From: VGNY01 sp964549635
Lineage (GTDB): Bacteria > Chloroflexota > Dehalococcoidia > GIF9 > UBA5629
Reading direction: 5' to 3'
DNA: 64,000 nt
Assembly: GCA_964549635.1 (NCBI GenBank)
Contig: CAZJVJ010000004.1
Coordinates: forward strand, 81,005 to 145,004
Shown: positions 1 to 8,646 of the stretch, piece by piece
How the letters are laid out: the number at the start of each line of letters is the position of its first letter
How positions within the stretch are numbered: the stretch's first letter is position 1
Notes under the pieces: model-generated
The model's input: only the letters and a program-made list of their open reading frames with translations
The model's database searches: none
Told to the model about the DNA's origin: nothing
Position numbers and translations under genes: made by a program

Positions 1-630
1 TGACCCATTGATCTCCTATTAGCCAAGCCGTGACTTTTCCCGGTTTTAGGACCCTATATATTTCCTTAGCCACTTTTTCGAGCCCATCAAAGAACTGCTC
101 GTTCTCACACGAGATTTTGCCGATACAATCAGGGTGGTCGCTGTACCAGATGTTGTCGGAGTAAGGTGAGTCAATAAAAACCATATTGACAGAGCTCTCG
201 TCAAGGGGGTATGTTCCGTGCGTCAGCCTGTTGAACCTCAGGGTGTGCCGGCGCAATGTCATAGCCAATTACCCGACGCCCTTCTTCCTTGCAAACGTCT
301 ATGGTAGTACCACTTCCAGCCATCGGGTCAAGCACCAAATCGCCGGGTTCTGTATATCTTTGGACGAGGTTCCAGCTTATGAATGCTGGTGTTACGCCAG
401 GGTATTTGTTGTTGCCCTTTGGGCTTTTCCCATAGCTCTGCTTTGGATAATCCCACAAGGTAGTAGCTTCGAGCACAAGTTTCCCATTGTCAACCTCTTT
501 GACCATTTCTGCTACGGCTTCGTCAGTATCGTAAGAGAAGCCGTTGATAGGTATGTCTGGAAACAACGGCAATTCAACTTTAGTGGCCTTGTCGCCTTTT
601 TTGCGGCTTTGTCGATTTTTTATTCACCAC
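1..630 (-). pseudogene. DNA methyltransferase of an R-M pair, frameshifted, cut by window start
   Basis: Modification methylase, presumably adenine-N6 or cytosine-N4. Seen: a SAM-binding motif I (DPMAGSGTT), then a motif IV candidate (DSPYSD), then the conserved RVLKPGKVTAWLIGDQW stretch, which runs off the window start. The reading frame is broken twice. One extra base lies in the six-T run at 597-602 and one in the five-G run at 205-209; removing one base from each run restores a single frame from a GTG at 627 or 630. The start overlaps the end of the restriction gene, so the two were translationally coupled. Motif I before motif IV is the gamma-like order. Decay or homopolymer sequence error are both possible. 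Confidence 0.75.
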
Positions 631-1395
631 GGTTTTTCCTAGTGTTGCGAGACACTAAAGCCCTAAGGTCGTCTATAAACTTATCGAACATTTTGACCTT
701 TACACTTTCCTCGACGTTCGATTCGCTCATTACATAGCTCCCGTCTGTGTCGACCTCAACAATCGCCCTACCTTTCTTAGCGGGAGACTTTCTGATGAGG
801 GTTCCGTCCTCGTCAGGCGTGATAAAATACGCCTTAATGTGCTTGGTTACTCGTCTTTAGACAATTTGATCTTCCAGTAGCCAGTTTGCGCAATTCTTTC
901 GCGGAGTGTTACTTTGCCAGAGATAGCGGCTATAACTCGACAAATTTTAGGGTCATATATAACGATATCAAGGTCCGGGAAGTGAGCACCAAACTCGCCA
1001 TAGTCAATCAGTAGATTCCTTTTTACTATGCTTAGGGAGGGCGGAAGGTTTTCGGCGACTGACCTGTCAAGTTTGTTGCCATTCACAATTGCTAATCCCA
1101 AAGCTTTTACCTCATCCTTTATTATGTGCTCGATAAGTTTCTCAAAGTTTTTGCCTTTGAAGGAACGCCAAGACTGTTCGTGGTCGCCGACGCGAGTGGG
1201 CTTTTTCTCAACATGTTTCTTATGCAGTTCCTTCGCCTCACGCAGCAATTCGGAGAGGTACCTGTATGCCTCCTCTCCGTGTTTTTGCTTATACATTTCC
1301 CATAAGTTGACTAGGTCACTGAAATACATCTCAGTGTCTTTTGAAAATTGTTCATTGGAGTGAGCCAGCAATGACCTGGTATGAACAACAGACAT
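620..1395 (-). pseudogene. Type II restriction endonuclease (PD-(D/E)xK, BsaWI-like?), frameshifted
   Basis: Restriction partner of the adjoining methylase. The first 182 codons (847-1395) carry a PD-(D/E)xK-like centre: FPDLD near residue 140, then SGKVTLRER near 160. That frame stops at 847-849. The -1 frame continues without a stop from 850 to 620 with plausible sequence (VTKHIKAYFITPDEDGTL, then VDTDGSYV). Joined, the product is about 258 residues, a normal type II enzyme size. One base appears to be missing near 847-852. The TLRERxAQxxYWK pattern recalls the BsaWI group that cuts CCGG-centred sites, but this assignment is from memory and tentative. The upstream start ATG at 1395 looks sound. 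Confidence 0.65.
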
Positions 1396-1539
1396 AAGTA
1401 CTTATAATATCTTTTCTTTTCTGCTCGAGATTTTTGCATTCTTCATCGAATTCCTAAAGCGCTAGCTAATAATACAATTTCCAATGTGACATACCTAACT
1501 TGCCTATCGACTTTACAAAACTTCAGTTTGGACTGCTCT

Positions 1540-1813
1540 CTAGAAGAAAACAGTTACCCGCTTCCCGTCGCGGACATAAATCTCCCAAACTGTACGCTGC
1601 CCCGTTTCTGCTGAGGAGATGTGTTTGACTAAACGCACATCGCACTCCGCTACATTGAAAGTCCTTCTGAGGTCTAGGATCCGTTTTTTCAGTCAGGTCT
1701 CGTCTCTCAAAACCAGTTTCTGAGCCAAAGGCTTCGCTTTGATATCGCTCGCGAAGCGCAACGGCTTTCGAAATGCCAGTTGTTACATCGTGTACAGGTA
1801 TCATCTCCTCCAT
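1540..1813 (-). pseudogene. Small unknown protein with one homopolymer frameshift
   Basis: Not recognised. The ATG at 1813 is preceded by an AAAGGAG ribosome site. The first frame (MEEMIPVHDVTTG) changes to nonsense after about 45 residues. Deleting one base from the six-T run at 1684-1689 joins it to a frame ending in VWEIYVRDGKRVTVFF with a stop at 1540-1542, giving about 90 residues with an alternating beta-like pattern. The tail in the second frame looks far more protein-like than the 1523-1690 extension of the first frame. It is the third broken reading frame in the first 1.8 kb. Confidence 0.5.
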
Positions 1814-2003
1814 ACCTTTGCTCCTTTCTGTCCCCTTGCTGATATCAGCCCGAGTTGCTGCTTTATTACCAGTTCGGCAGATTTTTGAGTGGTGGCATAC
1901 GGGTGGTCTTGTGATAGGAAAAAGTTTTTATAATTTTGGCTTTACCTGGGCCTTTCTCCAGGGGAAGAGGAAACTCCGTTTGTGTCCTGAAGGGACAGAC
2001 AGG

Positions 2004-4607
2004 CTATCTGCCGCAGCAGTGTTTGTATTTTCTACCGGAACCACAGGGGCAGGGCTCGTTGCGGCCGACTTTTCTGCCGGCAGGAACGGGAACTTTTTTG
2101 GGTTGTCTTGGGGTGGGAGCTTCTTTCACGGTGATGTTGACCTTGTAGATGGTGTGGACGACCTCATAGTTGATGCCAGCGATGAGGCTTTCGAATAGTG
2201 CATGGCCTTCTTTTTTGTAGACGACTAGGGGCTCAATCTGCCTCATGGCAAAAAGGCTGGCCTGCTGGCGAAGATGGTCCATAGCGGTAAGGTGGTCCTT
2301 CCACAGGTTGTCGATAGCCCGCAGCATCACCAGCCTCTCTAAAAGCCTCATGTTTTCAGGGCCTATCTCCTTTTCACGCTGCTCATAAAGTTGCTCGGCG
2401 TAGGTGATCAGGTTCTCGGTAAGCTGTTTTATTTTCATCCGGGAGAGTGATGCGGTATTTATTTGAGGTGGTAGTGGGAAGATGTGGGCTAAATCTTCCA
2501 GCAAGCCAGCCAAATCTGGCTCGATAAGCTCGCTTGTGCAATGGGCGGCGACGATCTTTTCGATTTCCTTTCTAACCATAGACAGTATGTTTGCCTTAAG
2601 GTCAGCGCCCTCAAGTATTTTTCTTCTTTCGGCGTAGATTACCTCACGGTGTTTGTTGACGACGTCATCAAATTCAACCAGATGTTTTCGGATATCGAAA
2701 TGATAGCTTTCTACCCTTACCTGGGCATTTTCAATGGCCTTGCTGACCATGGGATGTTCAATCGGGGTATTCTCATCAAAGCCCGCCCATTCCATGAAGC
2801 CCTTAATGCGGTCACCGCCAAAGCGGCGGACAATGTCATCTTCCAGGGAGACGTAGAAGCGGGAGCTACCTGGGTCACCCTGTCTGCCAGCACGACCGCG
2901 AAGCTGGTTGTCTATACGCCTAGCTTCGTGGCGCTCAGTGCCAATGACATGGAGACCACCAAGCTGAATGACCCTGTTGTGTTCCTCTAGCCACTCTTTG
3001 GTGTCGCGCCCGGCTGGATTGCCGCCGAGTATAATGTCTACGCCACGTCCTGCCATGTTGGTGGCTACGGTGACAGCTCCTATCCGCCCTGCCTGGGCAA
3101 TGATGGCAGCCTCCTTTTCGTGGTGTTTGGCGTTCAGCACCTGATGGGGAATGCCGCGCCTTTTGAGCATCTCGCTGAGCCTTTCTGATTTCTCGATGGA
3201 GACAGTGCCGATAAGCACCGGTCTGCCCTGTTTGTGGAGTTCTTCAATTTCTCTGACCACGGCCTTGAATTTGGTTTCCTCATCCTTGTAGACCTGGTCA
3301 GGATGATCAATGCGAATCATTGGCTTATTTGTAGGTATAACGACCACCTCGAGGTTGTAGATTTTGTGGAACTCCTCGGCTTCAGTGGCGGCAGTGCCGG
3401 TCATGCCGGCCAGTTTTTTATAAAGGCGGAAGTAGTTCTGGAAGGTGATGGTGGCTAAGGTTAAGCTCTCGCGCTGAATTTTTACCCTTTCTTTGGCTTC
3501 AATTGCCTGATGAAGTCCTTCTGAATATCTTCGGCCAAACATAAGTCTGCCGGTGAATTCGTCAACTATGATGACCTGTCCGTCTTTAACTACATAGTCG
3601 CGGTCCCTCTTGAACAGCACATGGGCTTTAAGGGCATTTTCCAGGTACTGGTTAAGGGCGTAATTGGCTGGGTCGTAAAGGCTTGGGGCTTTGAGCAAGC
3701 CATCCCTGCGCAGCCATTTTTCCATCTTGTTGATGCCTGACTCTGTCAGATAAACTTGGCGCTCCTTTTCTTCGACGGTGTAGTCCTCGTATGCTTTGAG
3801 CTGGGGCACTAGGCGGGCAAAGACATGGTATTTTTCGGTGGCTTCTTCCGCGGCGCCGCTGATTATAAGCGGGGTGCGGGCCTCATCTATCAGTATGTTG
3901 TCTACCTCGTCAACGATGGCATAGTTGAGTTCACGCTGGACGCACTGGGAGAAATCTATAGCCATGTTGTCCCTGAGGTAGTCGAAGCCGAACTCGTTGT
4001 TTGTGCCGTAGGTTATGTCTGCCAGGTAGGCCTCGCGGCGGCTGATAGGGCGGAAATGTGGCCAGCGGGTATCTTTCTCATCGGTGTAGGTGGGGTCGTA
4101 TAGCCGAGCTGGAAGGTGTTCAGCCGGGCTCTGAGGTGGGTAGATGCTGGCAACGGTCAAGCCCAGCGCATGATATATGGGCCCCATCCAGTAAGCATCG
4201 CGGCGTGCCAGATAGTCGTTGAGAGTTATTAGGTGGCAGCCTTTGCCAGTTAGGGCATTTAGGTAAAGGGGTAATGTAGCGACCAAGGTTTTGCCCTCAC
4301 CAGTCTTCATCTCAGCGATTTTGCCCTGGTGGAGGACGATGCCGCCCATTAGTTGCACATCGAAGTGCCGCTCACCTATAGTGCGCCTGGCGGCTTCCCT
4401 GACGGCGGCAAAAGCTTCAGGCAGCAACTCATCCAGCGTCTCACCTTGTTTCAGACGGGACTTGAACTCGTCTGTCTTGGCACGGAGCTCAAAGTCACTG
4501 AGCCTCCTGAATTCGGGCTCCAGTGAATTTATCTCGTCTACAATAGGCTGGAGACGCTTTAGCTCTTTCTCGTTAGAATCTATAAGACTGGCCAGCCACT
4601 TTAGCAT
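2004..4607 (-). CDS. secA: Protein translocase subunit SecA
   Basis: ATPase motor that drives unfolded preproteins through SecYEG at the cytoplasmic membrane. At 867 residues it has the full family architecture: DEAD-like Walker A MKTGEGKT near residue 105, Walker B region VDEVDNILIDEARTP near 230, the helicase C half with MAGRGVDI, the scaffold and wing domains, and a C-terminal SEC-C zinc motif (PCPCGSGRKYKHCC) for SecB or lipid contact. It starts 6 bp after prsA ends, so the two are co-transcribed; no clear ribosome site fits in the gap, suggesting coupling. No truncation or missing motif was seen. Confidence 0.97.
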   Translation of the reverse strand: MLKWLASLIDSNEKELKRLQPIVDEINSLEPEFRRLSDFELRAKTDEFKSRLKQGETLDELLPEAFAAVREAARRTIGERHFDVQLMGGIVLHQGKIAEMKTGEGKTLVATLPLYLNALTGKGCHLITLNDYLARRDAYWMGPIYHALGLTVASIYPPQSPAEHLPARLYDPTYTDEKDTRWPHFRPISRREAYLADITYGTNNEFGFDYLRDNMAIDFSQCVQRELNYAIVDEVDNILIDEARTPLIISGAAEEATEKYHVFARLVPQLKAYEDYTVEEKERQVYLTESGINKMEKWLRRDGLLKAPSLYDPANYALNQYLENALKAHVLFKRDRDYVVKDGQVIIVDEFTGRLMFGRRYSEGLHQAIEAKERVKIQRESLTLATITFQNYFRLYKKLAGMTGTAATEAEEFHKIYNLEVVVIPTNKPMIRIDHPDQVYKDEETKFKAVVREIEELHKQGRPVLIGTVSIEKSERLSEMLKRRGIPHQVLNAKHHEKEAAIIAQAGRIGAVTVATNMAGRGVDIILGGNPAGRDTKEWLEEHNRVIQLGGLHVIGTERHEARRIDNQLRGRAGRQGDPGSSRFYVSLEDDIVRRFGGDRIKGFMEWAGFDENTPIEHPMVSKAIENAQVRVESYHFDIRKHLVEFDDVVNKHREVIYAERRKILEGADLKANILSMVRKEIEKIVAAHCTSELIEPDLAGLLEDLAHIFPLPPQINTASLSRMKIKQLTENLITYAEQLYEQREKEIGPENMRLLERLVMLRAIDNLWKDHLTAMDHLRQQASLFAMRQIEPLVVYKKEGHALFESLIAGINYEVVHTIYKVNITVKEAPTPRQPKKVPVPAGRKVGRNEPCPCGSGRKYKHCCGR

Positions 4608-4613
4608 GGTGTG

Positions 4614-5552
4614 TTACTCAAACATGGCGCCCACGGAGAGACCTGTGTGGATGCGTCTTATGGCTTCTCCGAGCAGCGGCGCTATAGGTAGTACGGTTAT
4701 TTTGTCCAGTTTCTTTTCCTTGCCCACTGGAAGGCTATCGGTGACGACCACCTCTTTAACTGGTGAGCTGGCTATTCGTTCTATAGCCGGTCCTGAGAAT
4801 ACGGGGTGGGTGCAACAGGCATAGACTTCAGTGGCCCCGTGCTCAAGGAGGGTGTTTACCGCGCCGACCAGCGAACCAGCAGTGTCTATCTCATCGTCTA
4901 TAGTGAGGGCACGCATACCTTCAACATGGCCGATTATGTCCAAAGTTTCCGTGACATCGACATTGCCTCTGCGTCGCTTTTCGATGATAGCCAGCGGTGC
5001 GTTAAGTCTGGCAGCTAGGTCACGGGCGCGTGCCGATATGCCGATGTCAGTGGCGACGACCACCAGGTTTTCCAGCGCTTTCTGTTTCCAGTAGTCTCTG
5101 AGGATAAACAAAGCGGTAAGTTCGTCAACGGGTATATTGAAAAAGCCCTGGATCTGGGCAGCGTGCAAATCTATAGTCAGTAGCCGATTGGCTCCGGCGG
5201 TGGTGAGTAAGTCAGCTATCAGACGGGCAGTGATAGGCACTCTGGGCTGGTCTTTTTTGTCAGTACGGCCGTAAGCATAATAGGGTACGACCGCAGTGAT
5301 CCTGCCTGCCGAGGCCCGTTTAAAGGCATCAATCATTATCAGTAGTTCTACCAGGTTTTTGTTAACCGGTGAGGCTAAGGGTTGGACGATGAACACATCT
5401 CGTTCACGCACATTTTCCAAAATACGGACAAAGATATTTTCGTTGCGGAATTCGAAGACCTCGGCTTTGCCCAGCGGTATGTCCAGATATGCACAGATAG
5501 CCTGAGCTAGAATCGGGTGTGCATTGCCGGTGAAAACCTTCAGTTCATCCAT
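4614..5552 (-). CDS. prsA: Ribose-phosphate pyrophosphokinase
   Basis: Makes PRPP from ribose-5-phosphate and ATP for nucleotide, histidine and tryptophan synthesis. The family landmarks are present: FRNENIFVRI near the N terminus, ASPVNKNLVELLIMIDAFKRAS, PYYAYGRTDKKDQPR, IDLHAAQIQGFF, and the PRPP loop as DDEIDTAGS, where most members have DDxIDTAGT. An upstream ATG at 5567 is in frame, but the ATG at 5552 is preferred: it has GTGGGG at a suitable distance, and the promoter's -10 box at 5582-5587 would put the RNA start only about 8 nt before 5567. First gene of a prsA-secA operon. Confidence 0.95.
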   Translation of the reverse strand: MDELKVFTGNAHPILAQAICAYLDIPLGKAEVFEFRNENIFVRILENVRERDVFIVQPLASPVNKNLVELLIMIDAFKRASAGRITAVVPYYAYGRTDKKDQPRVPITARLIADLLTTAGANRLLTIDLHAAQIQGFFNIPVDELTALFILRDYWKQKALENLVVVATDIGISARARDLAARLNAPLAIIEKRRRGNVDVTETLDIIGHVEGMRALTIDDEIDTAGSLVGAVNTLLEHGATEVYACCTHPVFSGPAIERIASSPVKEVVVTDSLPVGKEKKLDKITVLPIAPLLGEAIRRIHTGLSVGAMFE

Positions 5553-5568
5553 GAATTGCCCCACCATG

Positions 5569-5611
5569 TTTGGTGCGCATAATTATAGCACCAAATGGGC
5601 CATCATGTCGC
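5569..5611 (-). promoter_or_regulatory. prsA promoter with an inverted repeat around the -10 box
   Basis: On the minus strand a perfect TATAAT (5582-5587) follows GCGACA (5606-5611) at 18 bp. An inverted repeat TTTGGTGC/GCACCAAA (arms 5569-5576 and 5588-5595, 11-bp spacer) encloses the -10 box. That is where a repressor site would sit. The regulator is unknown. Confidence 0.55.
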
Positions 5612-5679
5612 AGTCTCGTTAACCGATGATTACGGACAGATGCAAAATCGTCCCAGATATTTGTAGTTTTGAATCTGCT

Positions 5680-5708
5680 TTTCAGATTTTTATTCATGCC
5701 GGTATAAT
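5680..5708 (+). promoter_or_regulatory. Probable nth promoter, short-leader type
   Basis: A perfect TATAAT at 5703-5708 with TTTTCA at 5680-5685 (17-bp spacing). Transcription would begin near 5715, inside the longer possible nth reading frame and just before the ATG at 5719, implying a leaderless or nearly leaderless mRNA. Confidence 0.4.
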
Positions 5709-5718
5709 GGTTTCCGAA

Positions 5719-6384
5719 ATGGGTAATGGGAACATTGAGCAAATTATAAAGTTATTGAGCGAGGAGTATGGGAAGCGGCAGTGGCAAGCGAGGCAAAGCC
5801 CTATCTCAGTGCTGATACAAACGATACTCTCTCAAAATACATCAGACAGAAATTCCAGCCGGGCATTTGGATCGCTTTTATCTTCTTTTAATAGCTGGGA
5901 AGCCATTGCTGATGCCGATGTTAAGGCGATTGCTGATTCTATAAGGGCTGGTGGTTTGGGAATGGTCAAAGCGGGATATATTAAGCGGGTACTTCAGGAG
6001 ATACGTAAAAAACGAGGCGGTTTTGACCTTGGCTTTTTGGCAGAGATGTCTGTTGATGAAGGCAGAGGCTGGCTCAGGCAACTGCCCGGGGTGGGTATGA
6101 AGACAGCTAGCTGCGTGTTGCTTTTTGCGCTGGGTATGCCAGCTTTGCCAGTGGACACGCATATTTTCCGCGTGGCCAGAAGGCTGGGGCTGATTAATTA
6201 CGGAGTCCCAGTTGAAAAAGCACACAGACAGCTTGAGGAACTGGTGCCTCCTGAACATACCTACCAGTTCCACGTTTTGTTGATAGAGCATGGCAGAAAA
6301 GTGTGTAAGGCCCAGCGCCCTTATTGCGACCGTTGTGTCTTGCAAAAGCTTTGCCCAGAGGCTGGAAATTGGCTAGTAAGCTAA
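5719..6384 (+). CDS. nth: Endonuclease III (DNA glycosylase/AP lyase)
   Basis: Base excision repair enzyme that removes oxidised pyrimidines and cuts the abasic site. Seen: helix-hairpin-helix LPGVGMKTA with the catalytic Lys, the VDTHIFRVARRLG segment with the catalytic Asp, and a C-terminal 4Fe-4S cluster C-x6-C-x2-C-x5-C ending in KLCP. The frame is open upstream to 5626, but those 31 codons do not resemble the family. Starting at the ATG at 5719 gives 221 residues, the usual size, and agrees with the promoter at 5680-5708; the ATG at 5707 is the alternative. Divergent from prsA. Confidence 0.93.
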   Translation: MGNGNIEQIIKLLSEEYGKRQWQARQSPISVLIQTILSQNTSDRNSSRAFGSLLSSFNSWEAIADADVKAIADSIRAGGLGMVKAGYIKRVLQEIRKKRGGFDLGFLAEMSVDEGRGWLRQLPGVGMKTASCVLLFALGMPALPVDTHIFRVARRLGLINYGVPVEKAHRQLEELVPPEHTYQFHVLLIEHGRKVCKAQRPYCDRCVLQKLCPEAGNWLVS

Positions 6385-6495
6385 CGTAAGTTTTGACCTT
6401 ATGAGATACAAGCATGTGGCTGATAGGGCTTAAGGTCTGCAAACACATGATAAAGAACTAAGAGTCCTCCTAACGGCTCAGAAGGGGGTTTTATT

Positions 6496-6798
6496 ATGAG
6501 AAAGACGACACAAAATTATGTTGTGAACCTAATGTTTGGTTTATTGATGCTTTTTCAGAGCGTCACTGGGTTCATACTCTGGTTTGTTGTGCCTGGAGGT
6601 TACAGGTACAGAGGGGGTGCTGGAGCAGCGGCAGGTAGCCCTGTATTTCTGTTTGACCGCCACACCTGGCAGGACGTGCACAAGTGGACTGCAGTGGTTC
6701 TGCTGGTGATATTTGCGGTGCACATTTTTATGCACTGGCGGTGGCTTTTTTACATGACGAAGTCGTATTTCCAGCAGGGTACAAAGATTGATAGCTAA
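6496..6798 (+). CDS. DUF4405-type small membrane protein
   Basis: 100-residue protein with two hydrophobic helices, about residues 10-32 and 62-85. Histidines stand at the start and end of the second helix region (RHTWQDVHKW and VHIFMHWRW), the pattern of DUF4405 proteins, which resemble a half cytochrome b and are thought to bind haem or act in membrane electron transfer. GAAGGGGG lies 8 nt before the ATG. It stands alone between nth and a convergent ABC exporter, so the partner is not shown by context. The family call is fairly secure; the function is unknown. Confidence 0.75.
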   Translation: MRKTTQNYVVNLMFGLLMLFQSVTGFILWFVVPGGYRYRGGAGAAAGSPVFLFDRHTWQDVHKWTAVVLLVIFAVHIFMHWRWLFYMTKSYFQQGTKIDS

Positions 6799-6846
6799 TA
6801 TTGCAGTTTATCAGGATAGCCCTTGATGAACCTCTTTGAGGCAGGT

Positions 6847-7599
6847 CTATTTTTTGATGCTGAAGGCATAGGAGCAGGCTACTATCATGATGGTGGCAAA
6901 CAGCGCCAGTATAATGAATTCGATATAAACCGGTAGCGTTGAGCTTGCCGTGCCAAAAATTGCCCAGCGCAGGGCATCCACCCCGTAGGTAAGCGGGTTT
7001 ATGTAGCTGAAGCTTTTTAGCCAGCCAGGGGCTGAATTCAGCGGGAAGAGGGCCCCGCTGGTGAAAAACATAGGCATGATTACCAGGCTCATAATGAAGT
7101 TGAATGCCTCCATGCTGGCTATTATGGAGGCAATAAGCAATCCAATGCATACCAGTCCTATCGAAATGAGGACCATGGTGGGGAGTAATGTGAGGACTGA
7201 TAGTGGGGACAGGTGCACCCCCACAAGGAATGCCAGCGGCAGCATGATGGAACCCTGAATAAGTGCACTGGTTCCACTACCTAGAGCTTTGCCGATGACG
7301 ATGGAAGTCCTCGAAACGGGGGCCACCATTATCTCTTTCCAGAAACCGAATTCTCTATCCCATATTACAGAGACTCCAGACCAGACAGATGTGAAAAGCA
7401 GGGTCATACCGACTATTCCCGGGAATATGAAGCTCTGGTAGCTCTGAGCGTCGGACAGTTCCATACCCCGTATGCCGCTGCCGAAGACCAGCAACCAGAG
7501 CACAGGCATTATGAGGGAAGAGATAATTCGCGATTTTTCACGCCAGTATCTGATGACTTCCCTAAGCCACAATCCGTAGATTTTCTTAAGCTCGCTCAT
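6847..7599 (-). CDS. ABC-2 type exporter permease (DrrB-like)
   Basis: Membrane half of an ABC exporter, 250 residues with six predicted membrane helices. It has the ABC-2 feature of a long first loop after helix 1 (YQSFIFPGIVGMTLLFTS) and the PLTYGVDALRWAIFG region before the last helix. Its ATG overlaps the stop of the ATPase gene by 4 bp, so the two are translated together. DrrAB-type systems export antibiotics, lipids or glycans; the substrate here is unknown. Confidence 0.9.
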   Translation of the reverse strand: MSELKKIYGLWLREVIRYWREKSRIISSLIMPVLWLLVFGSGIRGMELSDAQSYQSFIFPGIVGMTLLFTSVWSGVSVIWDREFGFWKEIMVAPVSRTSIVIGKALGSGTSALIQGSIMLPLAFLVGVHLSPLSVLTLLPTMVLISIGLVCIGLLIASIIASMEAFNFIMSLVIMPMFFTSGALFPLNSAPGWLKSFSYINPLTYGVDALRWAIFGTASSTLPVYIEFIILALFATIMIVACSYAFSIKK

Positions 7600-8597
7600 T
7601 TTGGTCTCCCGGTCATCATATATTTTCTGAAAGGTGATTCAGCCTCTTCGGCTCTTATCTCGTGCCCTGTATAATAGAGGAACACATCATTTAGAGTTGG
7701 GCGGTGCGTAGATACCGAGCTGATTTCAGCCCCAATTTCAGCAGCAGTCTTAATGAGTCTGGGGATGAGCTTTTCAGCATTTGACACGGTCAACCTGAGC
7801 GTGTTTTTTGAGACATCTATTGAAGGGGCTAGCCTGAGTTCTGTCAGGCGGGCAGCCAGTTTTTCTGGCTGGTTTGTGGTAATGATTATGACATCGCCTT
7901 TAAGGGTCGCCTTTAAATTAGCTGGAGTATCAACAACTTTGATTTTGCCGTAATCGATAATGGCTACCCGGCTGCAAAGCCGGTCGGCTTCTTCCATGTA
8001 GTGGGTGGTAAGGATAATTGTGATATTTGACGTCCGAGCCAGGTTTTCTATATATGCCCAGAGGTGTTCTCTAGTTTGGGGGTCTAGGCCCAGGGTGGGC
8101 TCGTCGAGAAAAAGCACTTTGGGACGGTGAAGCAAGCCTCTGGCGAGTTCGAGGCGTCTTCTCATTCCGCCTGAGTAGGTTCGAACAGGGTCATCAGATC
8201 TTTGCTCCAGACCTACCAGATGCAGAACCTCGGCTATACGCTTTCTGGTTAGCTCAGCGGGTATGTCGTAGAGGCAAGCATGAAGCTGAAGGTTTTCTCT
8301 GCCGGTCAGGCGGTCATCAATGCTTGGCTCTTGAAATACAATGCCTATGCTGCGTCTGACCGCCGCTTGCTGTTTCAATATATTGAAGCCGTTCACGGTG
8401 GCGCTGCCAGAAGTCGGGTTAATCATGGTGCACAGCATAGAGATGATTGTTGTTTTGCCAGCACCGTTTGGACCAAGCAGGCCGAATACCTCGCCGTAAT
8501 GTATCGTGAGGTTTAGTTTGTCAACGGCAACAAGGCGACCGTACTTTTTGGTCAAATCCATGGTCTCAATGGCACAGTTGGCGGAGTTAGGTGTCAA
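7596..8597 (-). CDS. ABC exporter ATPase (DrrA-like)
   Basis: Nucleotide-binding half of the exporter, 333 residues. Walker A GPNGAGKT (near residue 41), Q-loop in FQEPSIDDRLTG, signature YSGGMRRR, Walker B LFLDEPTLGLDP and the H-loop TTHYMEEA are all intact. About 100 residues follow the ATPase core, as in DrrA/CcmA relatives. The start is read as TTG at 8597; no strong ribosome site is visible, and a start a few codons downstream cannot be excluded. Last-base overlap with the permease gene. Confidence 0.92.
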   Translation of the reverse strand: MTPNSANCAIETMDLTKKYGRLVAVDKLNLTIHYGEVFGLLGPNGAGKTTIISMLCTMINPTSGSATVNGFNILKQQAAVRRSIGIVFQEPSIDDRLTGRENLQLHACLYDIPAELTRKRIAEVLHLVGLEQRSDDPVRTYSGGMRRRLELARGLLHRPKVLFLDEPTLGLDPQTREHLWAYIENLARTSNITIILTTHYMEEADRLCSRVAIIDYGKIKVVDTPANLKATLKGDVIIITTNQPEKLAARLTELRLAPSIDVSKNTLRLTVSNAEKLIPRLIKTAAEIGAEISSVSTHRPTLNDVFLYYTGHEIRAEEAESPFRKYMMTGRPK

Positions 8598-8646
8598 ATC
8601 TTTGCCCCAGTATCATTTGTTCAGGCGAGATGCCGATTGGCAAAAG

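Noticed and set aside
186..737. Long open frame on the plus strand across the methylase region
   Set aside because: It lies antisense to recognisable methylase and restriction sequence, has no ribosome site and no family resemblance.
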